NCBI GenBank assembly: GCA_020028535.1
Contig: JAIBHM010000201.1
Span: forward strand, 1 to 5,659
DNA: 5,659 nucleotides
DNA from: Armatimonadota bacterium
Lineage (GTDB): Bacteria; Sysuimicrobiota; Sysuimicrobiia; Sysuimicrobiales; Kaftiobacteriaceae
Direction: 5' to 3'
Shown here piece after piece: positions 1 to 5,342 of the stretch (positions within the stretch are counted from its first letter, which is position 1; each line of letters begins with the position of its first letter). Both the position numbers and the translations under genes were made by a program. A model generated the notes under the pieces. That model worked only from the letters and a program-made list of their open reading frames with translations. It did not search any database and had not been told where the DNA came from.

Positions 1-1
1 T

Positions 2-298
2 GGGGCGATTCTGGCCGAGTCCGCTGACTTCCAATTCAAGATGATCGACCGCAACAGCCGCGACCTCCTGGAGTTCGAGCAGCGGCGCGGCGTGCGCGTT
101 TTCGTCACGCCGAAGTCGGTTCTGGAGGCGCAACTCAAGGCCTGGGATACGCTCATCCAGCGGAACTCGCAGGCGAATCCCACCTTCGCGCGAATTGTGG
201 CGAGTCAGAGGGCGTGGGCGCAGCGCGTCGTGTCGTGGAAACTGCGGGTGTTTGTGGACAACAAGCCGGCCTTTGACCATTTCTTCAAGAAGAGGTAG
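2..298 (+). CDS. dctP: TRAP transporter substrate-binding protein DctP, C-terminal part (5' end outside window)
   Basis: This is the last 98 codons of a periplasmic solute receptor of the DctP/TRAP family, ending in TAG; the start lies before the window. The full protein would bind a carboxylate-type ligand in the periplasm and deliver it to the DctQM permease. The visible part has the usual end of the family: a segment around residues 14-36 with the pattern of a polar run, then E-x-x-RGVRV and a 'TPKSVLEAQLKAWDTL' helix, then the terminal helix with 'NPTFARIVASQRAWAQRVVSWK'. These match the family pattern in which a helix with a conserved Ala-Trp is followed by a D/N-P-x-F segment and a Ser-Q/Y segment. 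The binding-site arginine lies upstream and cannot be seen, so the ligand is not predictable. The permease genes follow after a 127-nt gap that holds a strong hairpin. Family assignment is firm given the neighbouring DctQ and DctM. Confidence 0.85.
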   Translation, partial: GAILAESADFQFKMIDRNSRDLLEFEQRRGVRVFVTPKSVLEAQLKAWDTLIQRNSQANPTFARIVASQRAWAQRVVSWKLRVFVDNKPAFDHFFKKR

Positions 299-329
299 TG
301 GCCGGCGGCTGAGGGGTTGGAGATCTTCG

Positions 330-375
330 AGTCAGGGCGCTCCAGGCGGCTTTTCGGCCGCGGGGTGCCCTGACT
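330..375 (+). terminator. Long hairpin between dctP and dctQ, likely attenuator or mRNA-stabilising element
   Basis: The sequence folds into one long stem. Positions 330-338 (AGTCAGGGC) pair exactly with 367-375 (GCCCTGACT). Positions 339-343 (GCTCC) pair with 362-366 (GGGGT) using two G-U pairs. After a two-base AG bulge, 346-350 (GCGGC) pair with 357-361 (GCCGC) around a six-base TTTTCG loop. That is about 19 base pairs. The downstream T-run is poor (TTTCTCGTGTTT from 375), so it resembles a leaky terminator rather than a strong one. A hairpin between a binding-protein gene and its permease genes is a known way to make more receptor than permease, as at malE-malF. Only the structure is seen; the function is inferred. 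Confidence 0.6.
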
Positions 376-409
376 TTCTCGTGTTTCCAGAGGAACGTTT
401 AGACTACTA

Positions 410-417
410 AAGGGGGG
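410..417 (+). promoter_or_regulatory. Shine-Dalgarno sequence for the TTG start of dctQ
   Basis: AAGGGGGG lies 8 nt before the TTG at 426. It is the only purine-rich box near the start of this frame and supports the TTG, since the first in-frame ATG lies well inside the conserved part of the protein. Confidence 0.6.
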
Positions 418-425
418 CGCTTCCG

Positions 426-974
426 TTGGAACGCGTCATCCGCAGGATTTCTGCGATCAGTGAGTTCACCGGCAAGGCGGCCTCGTGGATCATCCTTCCC
501 CTCGCGTTCTCCATCGGCTATGAAGTATTCTCGCGCTACTTCTTCAGCGCACCGACGACTTGGGCGTTCGATACGACCCTCATGATGTATGGCGCGTACT
601 TCATGCTCTGCTCAGCCTACACATTGGCGAAAAATGGGCATGTCCGGGGCGATATTTTCTACCGCAACTGGCCGCACCGGACACAGGCCATCGTTGACCT
701 GACGCTCTACATCATAGTGTTCTTCCCGGCGATGCTGGCACTGATCTGGTTAGGGCTGGACTTCTTCTGGGAGTCTTTTGTGATCCGTGAGACGTCCGCG
801 TTCAGCCCGTACCGGCGGCCAATCTACCCGTTGAAGGCCGCCATCCCGGTTGCCGCGTTCCTGCTCCTGCTGCAGGGAGTGGCGGAGGTCCTTCGCTGTA
901 TCATTGCCCTGCGCACCGGCCGGTGGCCGGAACGAGATGCGCACCGCCTCGACGAACCTGAGGTGGTCGCGTGA
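426..974 (+). CDS. dctQ: TRAP transporter small permease subunit DctQ
   Basis: This gene encodes a complete 182-residue inner-membrane protein, the small four-helix subunit that pairs with DctM in Na+-coupled TRAP transporters. Predicted membrane segments lie near residues 19-39, 50-68, 88-112 and 137-158. Family signatures are visible: 'YEVFSRYFF' at the end of helix 1, 'APTTWAFDTT' before helix 2, 'GHVRGDIFYRNW' in the cytoplasmic loop, and 'YPLKAAIPVAAFLLLLQG' leading into helix 4. This resembles the subgroup often labelled mannitol/chloroaromatic TRAP permeases, a label that does not establish the substrate. The TTG start is chosen for its strong purine-rich SD and because it gives the usual short N-terminal amphipathic helix. 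The stop overlaps the GTG start of dctM by 4 bp (GTGA), so the two are probably translationally coupled. Nothing looks truncated. Confidence 0.9.
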   Translation: MERVIRRISAISEFTGKAASWIILPLAFSIGYEVFSRYFFSAPTTWAFDTTLMMYGAYFMLCSAYTLAKNGHVRGDIFYRNWPHRTQAIVDLTLYIIVFFPAMLALIWLGLDFFWESFVIRETSAFSPYRRPIYPLKAAIPVAAFLLLLQGVAEVLRCIIALRTGRWPERDAHRLDEPEVVA

Positions 975-2278
975 ACAACGAAACCCTCGGCATTATCCAG
1001 CTGGCTCTACTCACCGTGGCTATCTTCGTCGGCTTTCCGACTGCCTTCACGCTGCTGGCGCTGGGGTTTGTTTTCGGTTATCTGGGCATGGGCCATCTCG
1101 TCTTCGATCTGATGGCCGTGCGCGCGTTCCAGGTGATGACCAACGACGTCCTCATTTCGATCGTCCTGTTCATCTTCATGGGGTACGTGCTGGAACGATC
1201 GGGGATCATGGACCGGCTGTTTCGCGCGATCCTCGTCGCCGCCGGCCCGCTGCCCGGCTCGTTGGCCCTGGCGACGATCATCACCTGCACAATCTTCGCG
1301 ATGGCCACCGGAATCATCGGTGCCTCGGTGACCATCATGGGTCTGCTGGCGCTGCCCGCGATGATGCGCCTGCAGTATGACAAACGGCTGGCCACCGGCT
1401 CGATCGCGGCCGGCGGAACGCTCGGCATCCTCATCCCGCCCAGCGTCTTGCTCATCCTCTACGCCGCCAACGCCGGTGAGTCCATCGTGCGATTATACCT
1501 GGGGGCGTTCGTGCCGGGGTTCCTTCTGTCGGCAACCTACGTCATCCTCATTCTGGTCTTCGCCTTGCTCAGACCGAAGTCGGCTCCACCCCTGCCCGCT
1601 GCAGAACGCGATTTTCCCTATGCCCGGAAGGCGTGGATGCTTGTTACCGGCTTGATCCCGATCTCCCTCCTGATCTTTTCCGTCCTCGGATCGATCGCAT
1701 TCGGACTCGCCTCCCCGACCGAGGCCTCGGCCATGGGAGGGATCGGCGCGCTCGTGCTGAGCGCCGTCTACCGCAAGCTGAACTGGAACGTGTTGAAAAC
1801 CGCCGTCTTCGGGGCCGCTCGAACCTCGAGCATGGTGCTGACGCTACTCGTGGGTTCCAGCATCTTCTCCTCGGTATTCGCGCGCCTTGGGGGCTCGAAG
1901 GTGATCGAGAGCTTCGTCCTCGGCCTTGGCCTCTCCCAGGGGCAGTTCATCTGGCTGATGATGGCGGTCATCTTCCTGCTGGGGTGGCCGCTGGAGTGGA
2001 CGGAGATCATCATTATCTTCATGCCCCTGTTCTGGCCGATTGCGGCAACGTATCAGATCGATCCGATCTGGCTGGGAATCCTGGTAGCGGTGAACCTGCA
2101 GACAGCGTTCCTGAGCCCGCCGGTGGCGATGGCGGCCTTCTACATCAAAGGTGTCGCACCCAAGAGTGTGCTGCTTTGCTGGTGTTCGTCTACCTCTTCC
2201 CGCAGCTGGCCCTGTGGCTCCCGAACCTGGTGTTCGGCCGGTGAGAAGCGCGCGCCGGGCCCGCTACATTCCGATTGA
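971..2278 (+). CDS. dctM: TRAP transporter large permease subunit DctM, C-terminus frameshifted
   Basis: DctM is the multi-helix subunit that forms the transport channel of a Na+-driven TRAP importer. The GTG start at 971 overlaps the dctQ stop and has a GAGGT SD at 960-964. Residues 1-400 are typical of the family: 'TGIIGASVTIMGLLALPAMM' (113-132), 'AAGGTLGILIPPS' (146-158), 'FGLASPTEASAMG' (244-256), 'GWPLEWTEIIIIFMPLFWP' (338-356) and 'VNLQTAFLSPPVAMAAFYIKGVAPKSV' (374-400). After Val400 the frame reads a Ser/Cys/Arg/Trp-rich tail ending at 2278 that is not membrane-like and overlaps the convergent dehydrogenase gene by 15 bp. The proper DctM ending is found in another frame at 2170-2244. 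Family members normally have about 16-20 more residues between these parts. The final helix is therefore lost as written, and the protein is probably non-functional unless the change is an assembly error. Confidence 0.85.
   Translation: MNNETLGIIQLALLTVAIFVGFPTAFTLLALGFVFGYLGMGHLVFDLMAVRAFQVMTNDVLISIVLFIFMGYVLERSGIMDRLFRAILVAAGPLPGSLALATIITCTIFAMATGIIGASVTIMGLLALPAMMRLQYDKRLATGSIAAGGTLGILIPPSVLLILYAANAGESIVRLYLGAFVPGFLLSATYVILILVFALLRPKSAPPLPAAERDFPYARKAWMLVTGLIPISLLIFSVLGSIAFGLASPTEASAMGGIGALVLSAVYRKLNWNVLKTAVFGAARTSSMVLTLLVGSSIFSSVFARLGGSKVIESFVLGLGLSQGQFIWLMMAVIFLLGWPLEWTEIIIIFMPLFWPIAATYQIDPIWLGILVAVNLQTAFLSPPVAMAAFYIKGVAPKSVLLCWCSSTSSRSWPCGSRTWCSAGEKRAPGPLHSD
2170..2244 (+). pseudogene. 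dctM: Displaced C-terminal end of dctM (frame 1), after deletion/frameshift
   Basis: In the reading frame one base ahead of dctM, this stretch encodes A-A-LLVFVYLFPQLALWLPNLVFGR and stops at TGA 2242-2244. A hydrophobic run, then F-P-x-LALWLP and a short polar end, is the standard terminus of this DctM subgroup. The switch of frame requires a net loss of 3n+1 bases (or gain of 3n+2) near 2168-2176. Comparison with the remembered family layout suggests loss of roughly 50-60 nt, covering the start of the last membrane helix. If the ancestral end is restored, the gene stops 19 nt before the dehydrogenase stop codon on the other strand, with no overlap. Confidence 0.7.
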
Positions 2279-3679
2279 AATCGACTTCACCTCCATGTAC
2301 TCTTCGATTCCCTGATGGCCGCCTTCCCGGCCCATGCCGCTCTCCTTGAAGCCGCCAAACGGGATCTCGTGCGTATATCCGCTCGGATCGTTCACGCCCA
2401 CCATCCCATTGGTGTAGAAGTACGCCGCCAGTCCAAAGCGCGTGGCGTTTGACCGCGCAATTACCTCAGCCTCATCCTTGAAGGTCATCACCGGCGCCAC
2501 CGGTCCAAAGATCTCTTCCCTGGCAACGTCCATCTCTTCGCGCACGCTGGTGAGCACGGTCGGCGCGTAGAACAACCCTTTGCTGAGCGCCCCCTCGGTG
2601 ACTCGGGTGCCTCCGGCCGCGACCTGCGCTCCTTGTCGCACGGCGCTCTGGACAAGACTATCCACCTTCTCGAGGATCTCGCCGTTGATGAGCGGCCCAA
2701 TCTGCGCGCCCGCGTCGAACCCGGGGGCGACCCTCAGGGCCTTCACGCGTTCTACGAACATTGGGATGAACCGGTCCGCGATGCTCTGCTGCACGTAGAC
2801 ACGGTTGGCGCAGATACACGATTGCCCGGCCACGCGGAGGAACTTGATGGCCACCGCGCCGTCGGCCGCCGCCGCGAGGTCCGCGTCCTCGAACACGATG
2901 AATGGTGCGTTGCCGCCAAGCTCAAAGGACACCCTCTTGAGCTGCTGGCTGGCCCCGGCCATGAGACGCTTACCGACTTCGGTGGAGCCGGTGAAGGCAA
3001 TCTTGCGAACGCTCTCGTGCTCCAGGAAGACCTGTCCAACCACGCTCGCGCTCTTGCTCGTGACGACGTTGAACACGCCCGGCGGCAGACCTGAATCCTC
3101 GCAGATCCGGGCGAGGATGAGCGCGGTGAGGGGCGTGGCGCTGGCGGGCTTCAACACGACCGTGCATCCGGCCGACAGCGCGGGGGCGATCTTGCGTGTG
3201 ACCATCGTCGCGGGAAAGTTCCACGGTGTGATGGCGCCCACCACACCGATCGGCTGCTTGATCACCCACAGCCGCTTGCCGGGAACCGGCGAAGGGACGA
3301 TGTCCCCGTAGACGCGGCGGGCTTCCTCCGCGAACCAGCTGAAGTACCCGGTGGCGAACGCAACTTCACGCTTCGCCTCGTCGAACGGCTTCCCGTTTTC
3401 CTGCGTGATCGCCCGGGCCAGGTCATCCCGCCGGTCCGTCATCAGGCTGTAGATGCGGTACAGGATTCTCCCCCGCTCGATCGCCGGTGTGGCCGCCCAC
3501 TTGGGGAACGCGCTCGCCGCTTCGTCCACCGCCCGCCAGACATCTTCCCGACCCGCGTCGGGAAGCTCCGCCAGGGGCTCACGCGTCGCCGGATTGGTGA
3601 CGACCATGGTGTTCCCGGTGGCTGCGCCCACCCACGCGCCGCCGATATACATCCGAGAACGTTCACCGACTACACTCAC
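2264..3679 (-). CDS. GabD-like NAD(P)+-dependent aldehyde dehydrogenase (succinate-semialdehyde type), short internal gap
   Basis: This 471-residue cytosolic enzyme belongs to the aldehyde dehydrogenase superfamily and looks most like succinate/glutarate-semialdehyde dehydrogenases, which oxidise a semialdehyde to the dicarboxylate. Visible motifs: 'ITPWNFPA' with Asn154, 'VLKPAS' with Lys177, 'FTGSTEVG' (229-236), 'FELGGNAPF' with general base Glu253, 'GQSCICANR' with nucleophile Cys288, 'EEIFGP' (388-393) and 'PFGGFKESGMGREGG' (440-454). Ser180 in KPAS rather than Glu suggests NADP+ can be used. The GTG start is supported by a GGAGGT box 6 nt upstream; ATG at codon 10 is the alternative. 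At Thr423-Asn424 the usual helix between 'AAYFYT' and 'GMVGVND' (about 16 residues, R-D-L-x-R-x-x-R-V-x-E-x-L-E-like) is missing in frame, which may impair folding. The gene converges on the TRAP operon and may act on a product of the imported acid. Exact substrate unknown. Confidence 0.88.
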   Translation of the reverse strand: MSVVGERSRMYIGGAWVGAATGNTMVVTNPATREPLAELPDAGREDVWRAVDEAASAFPKWAATPAIERGRILYRIYSLMTDRRDDLARAITQENGKPFDEAKREVAFATGYFSWFAEEARRVYGDIVPSPVPGKRLWVIKQPIGVVGAITPWNFPATMVTRKIAPALSAGCTVVLKPASATPLTALILARICEDSGLPPGVFNVVTSKSASVVGQVFLEHESVRKIAFTGSTEVGKRLMAGASQQLKRVSFELGGNAPFIVFEDADLAAAADGAVAIKFLRVAGQSCICANRVYVQQSIADRFIPMFVERVKALRVAPGFDAGAQIGPLINGEILEKVDSLVQSAVRQGAQVAAGGTRVTEGALSKGLFYAPTVLTSVREEMDVAREEIFGPVAPVMTFKDEAEVIARSNATRFGLAAYFYTNGMVGVNDPSGYTHEIPFGGFKESGMGREGGHQGIEEYMEVKSISIGM

Positions 3680-3685
3680 CGTTGC

Positions 3686-3691
3686 ACCTCC
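3686..3691 (-). promoter_or_regulatory. Shine-Dalgarno box for the dehydrogenase GTG start
   Basis: Read on the minus strand this is GGAGGT, a near-perfect anti-SD match, 6 nt before the GTG at 3679-3677. It favours GTG over the in-frame ATG at 3652, which has no comparable box. No convincing -35/-10 pair was found upstream on this strand. Confidence 0.65.
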
Positions 3692-3742
3692 ACGTCAACG
3701 CGGTATTCGCCATCGATCCGGATTTTTCGCCGCCTCAAGTTT

Positions 3743-3756
3743 GGGGCACCCTGACT
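3743..3756 (-). repeat. Third copy of the 14-mer AGTCAGGGYRCYCC found in the dctP-dctQ hairpin
   Basis: On the minus strand this reads AGTCAGGGTGCCCC. The two arms of the hairpin at 330-375 read AGTCAGGGCGCTCC (plus strand, 330-343) and AGTCAGGGCACCCC (minus strand, 362-375), each 12 of 14 identical to this copy. Here it stands alone, about 63 nt before the dehydrogenase start. It could be a shared operator or half of a lost hairpin, or chance; the evidence is only the sequence likeness and the intergenic position. Confidence 0.3.
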
Positions 3757-3842
3757 CACCGCGGTAGCGGCATTGGTTCTGCCCGCGACATCACGTCCCC
3801 TGCCGCGACGTGGTCGGGCTACCGGGCTCAGGCGGGGCGTCG

Positions 3843-3848
3843 TATAAT
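3843..3848 (+). promoter_or_regulatory. Perfect -10 box (TATAAT) of a likely leaderless promoter for the ABC operon
   Basis: TATAAT ends 7 nt before the GTG at 3856, so transcription would begin at or next to the start codon and give a leaderless mRNA. There is no SD box before the GTG, which agrees. The -35 region (around 3819-3825, CTACCGG) is poor. In this G+C-rich setting an exact TATAAT in an intergenic region is unlikely to be noise, but it is a single hexamer. Confidence 0.55.
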
Positions 3849-3855
3849 CAGGCCC

Positions 3856-4341
3856 GTGGCGAAGGGCGTCGGACGTTTTCAAGTCATGGCCACGCTCCAG
3901 GCGGCCCGCGCGCAGGCGCTCGGGTTGTCGGCGGACAGCGCGAAGTCCTGGGGTCTCAACCGGGCCATCTATTACGCCGCGGCAAAGCGCGGATTCAAGG
4001 AAGCGTCCACCGGCCGAACGCCGCGGGCTCCGAAGGGCGCTCGCCGCGTGTTCGAGCACTACTTCGGCGACGATAAAGCGTACGCCGTGAAAAGCCGCGG
4101 GAAGATGCTGTTCACCATCGGCGGCGAGATCCAACGCGCCGATGACTTCCGCAAGCAGATCGAGGCGCGTTTCGCCGGAACGTTTGCCGATGCCTGGAAA
4201 GAAGCCGCCGCGATCATCGGCGCGCATCCCAGGGAAATCCTCGAATCGCAGAACGGGTTCTACATGAAGGTGTACCGTCCGCGACGCGACGTGCTGGCGG
4301 GCAAGTGGAACGAACGCGCAGAGAAGCAGGCGGCATCATGA
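3856..4341 (+). CDS. Hypothetical basic protein, first gene of ABC-2 exporter operon
   Basis: I do not recognise this 161-residue protein. It is rich in Arg, Lys and Ala, has no signal peptide or membrane segment, and looks cytosolic. Visible features are an N-terminal Ala-rich helix ('MATLQAARAQALGLSADSAKSWGLNRAIYYAAAKRGF'), a short proline/arginine linker ('TGRTPRAPKGARR'), then an alternating segment with 'FEHYFGDDKAYAVKSRGK', 'FTIGGEIQRADDFRKQIEARF' and a final 'RPRRDVLAGKWNE'. The frame stays open upstream to about 3682, but that part is low-complexity and crosses the intergenic region, so GTG 3856 is chosen because TATAAT lies 7 nt before it. ATG 3886 is the alternative. The stop overlaps the ATG of the ATPase gene by 4 bp (ATGA), which indicates co-translation. 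It could be a regulator or accessory factor of the exporter; nothing in the sequence decides this. Confidence 0.75.
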   Translation: MAKGVGRFQVMATLQAARAQALGLSADSAKSWGLNRAIYYAAAKRGFKEASTGRTPRAPKGARRVFEHYFGDDKAYAVKSRGKMLFTIGGEIQRADDFRKQIEARFAGTFADAWKEAAAIIGAHPREILESQNGFYMKVYRPRRDVLAGKWNERAEKQAAS

Positions 4342-5342
4342 CTCTTGCGATCGAAACCCAGGATCTGGTCCGTACCTACCGCTCCAAGCGGATGCCCGGC
4401 AACCCTCAGGGCGCGGCCGTCGTCGCGCTCGACGGTATTACGCTGGACGTGCCACGCGAAGAGTTCTTCGGCCTGCTTGGGCCCAACGGCGCCGGCAAGA
4501 CAACGCTGATCAAAGTACTGGTCACGCTGCTGCTGCCGAGCGCGGGACGGGCGAAGGTCTCCGGCCTCGATGTGGTGACGCAGGCCCAGCAGGTCCGGGA
4601 ACGCATCTCCATGGTCAGTGGAGGAGAGCACTCCGGCTACGGCCTGCTTACCGTCCGGGAGCAGCTCTGGATGTTCAGCCAGTTCTACGGGATTCCGACG
4701 AAGATCGCGCTGGCGCGCATCGATGAGCTGCTGAAGGTCGTGGGGCTGTTCGAGGAGCGCAACCGCCGCGTCAGCGCCCTGTCTACCGGTATGCGGCAAA
4801 AGATGAACCTGGTGCGCGGGCTGGTCCCCGATCCGGAGATCCTGTTTCTGGACGAACCGACGGTCGGGCTCGACGTCGGCGCGGCGCGCGACGTCCGCGC
4901 CTACATCAAGGAATGGATCCGCGGCAAGCCGGGCCGCACGATCCTGCTGACGACCCACTACATGCACGAGGCCGAGGAACTGTGCGACCGGGTCGCCATC
5001 ATTCACAAGGGCCGGATCATCGCCGCCGACGCCCCGGAGGCGCTGAAGCGAAGCGGCACAGGCGGCAGCTACTTCGTGCTGACCACGGAGCCCATGGATG
5101 GCGCGGTCTGGCTGTCCTCGCTCGCCGGCGTCCAGCGGGTTGACACTAGGGCGCTCGACGGCCGCACGGAGATCAAACTGCAGCTGGCCGACGACGGCGC
5201 GATTGCCGGCGTCGTGAAAGCCCTGGCCGATCACGACCGGCGGATCCTCTCGCTGCAGAAGGAAGAGCCCAGCCTCGAGGACGTCTTCGTTCGCCTGGTC
5301 GGGCAGCGAATCGAGGAAGCCGACCAGGGGGCGCCGCGATGA
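4338..5342 (+). CDS. ABC-2 type exporter ATP-binding protein (DrrA-like)
   Basis: This 334-residue protein is the cytoplasmic ATPase that powers a two-gene ABC-2 exporter. It has Walker A 'GPNGAGKTT' with Lys54, the signature 'LSTGMRQKM' (148-156), Walker B 'ILFLDEPT' with Asp172 and Glu173, D-loop 'VGLD' (176-179) and switch His207 in 'TTH'. The C-terminal extension of about 100 residues ending in 'EEPSLEDVFVRLVG' (309-322) is typical of DrrA-type multidrug, antibiotic or lipid exporter ATPases. The Q-loop is unusual: where Gln is expected after a hydrophobic strand, the sequence reads 'ISMVSGGEHSGYGLLT' with Gly95. The ATG at 4338 is chosen because it overlaps the previous stop (ATGA) and precedes the conserved start 'IETQDLVRTYRS'; a GTG 33 nt upstream would add residues lying in the previous gene. 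The stop overlaps the permease start in the same way. Substrate cannot be told. Confidence 0.93.
   Translation: MTLAIETQDLVRTYRSKRMPGNPQGAAVVALDGITLDVPREEFFGLLGPNGAGKTTLIKVLVTLLLPSAGRAKVSGLDVVTQAQQVRERISMVSGGEHSGYGLLTVREQLWMFSQFYGIPTKIALARIDELLKVVGLFEERNRRVSALSTGMRQKMNLVRGLVPDPEILFLDEPTVGLDVGAARDVRAYIKEWIRGKPGRTILLTTHYMHEAEELCDRVAIIHKGRIIAADAPEALKRSGTGGSYFVLTTEPMDGAVWLSSLAGVQRVDTRALDGRTEIKLQLADDGAIAGVVKALADHDRRILSLQKEEPSLEDVFVRLVGQRIEEADQGAPR

Noticed and set aside
1633..2169. Plus-strand frame 1 inside dctM as a separate gene
   Set aside because: Up to 2169 it is an out-of-frame, Arg/Asp-rich shadow of dctM; only its last part (2170-2244) is meaningful, as the displaced dctM end.
2245..2263. 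Shared bidirectional terminator between the convergent genes
   Set aside because: The 19-nt GC-rich gap has no clear stem with T-runs on either side.
2633..3311. Two plus-strand open frames opposite the dehydrogenase
   Set aside because: The minus-strand frame encodes all catalytic motifs of aldehyde dehydrogenases, so these are antisense shadows.
3682..3855. Extended N-terminus of the hypothetical protein from 3682
   Set aside because: It would overlap the dehydrogenase SD and the TATAAT box, and its predicted peptide has no regular structure.
3736..4227. Minus-strand open frame opposite the hypothetical gene
   Set aside because: Composition is Arg/Gly-rich with no domain, and the plus-strand frame has a promoter box and ATGA coupling to the ATPase. 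Only the tail nearest the dehydrogenase is kept as a weak finding.
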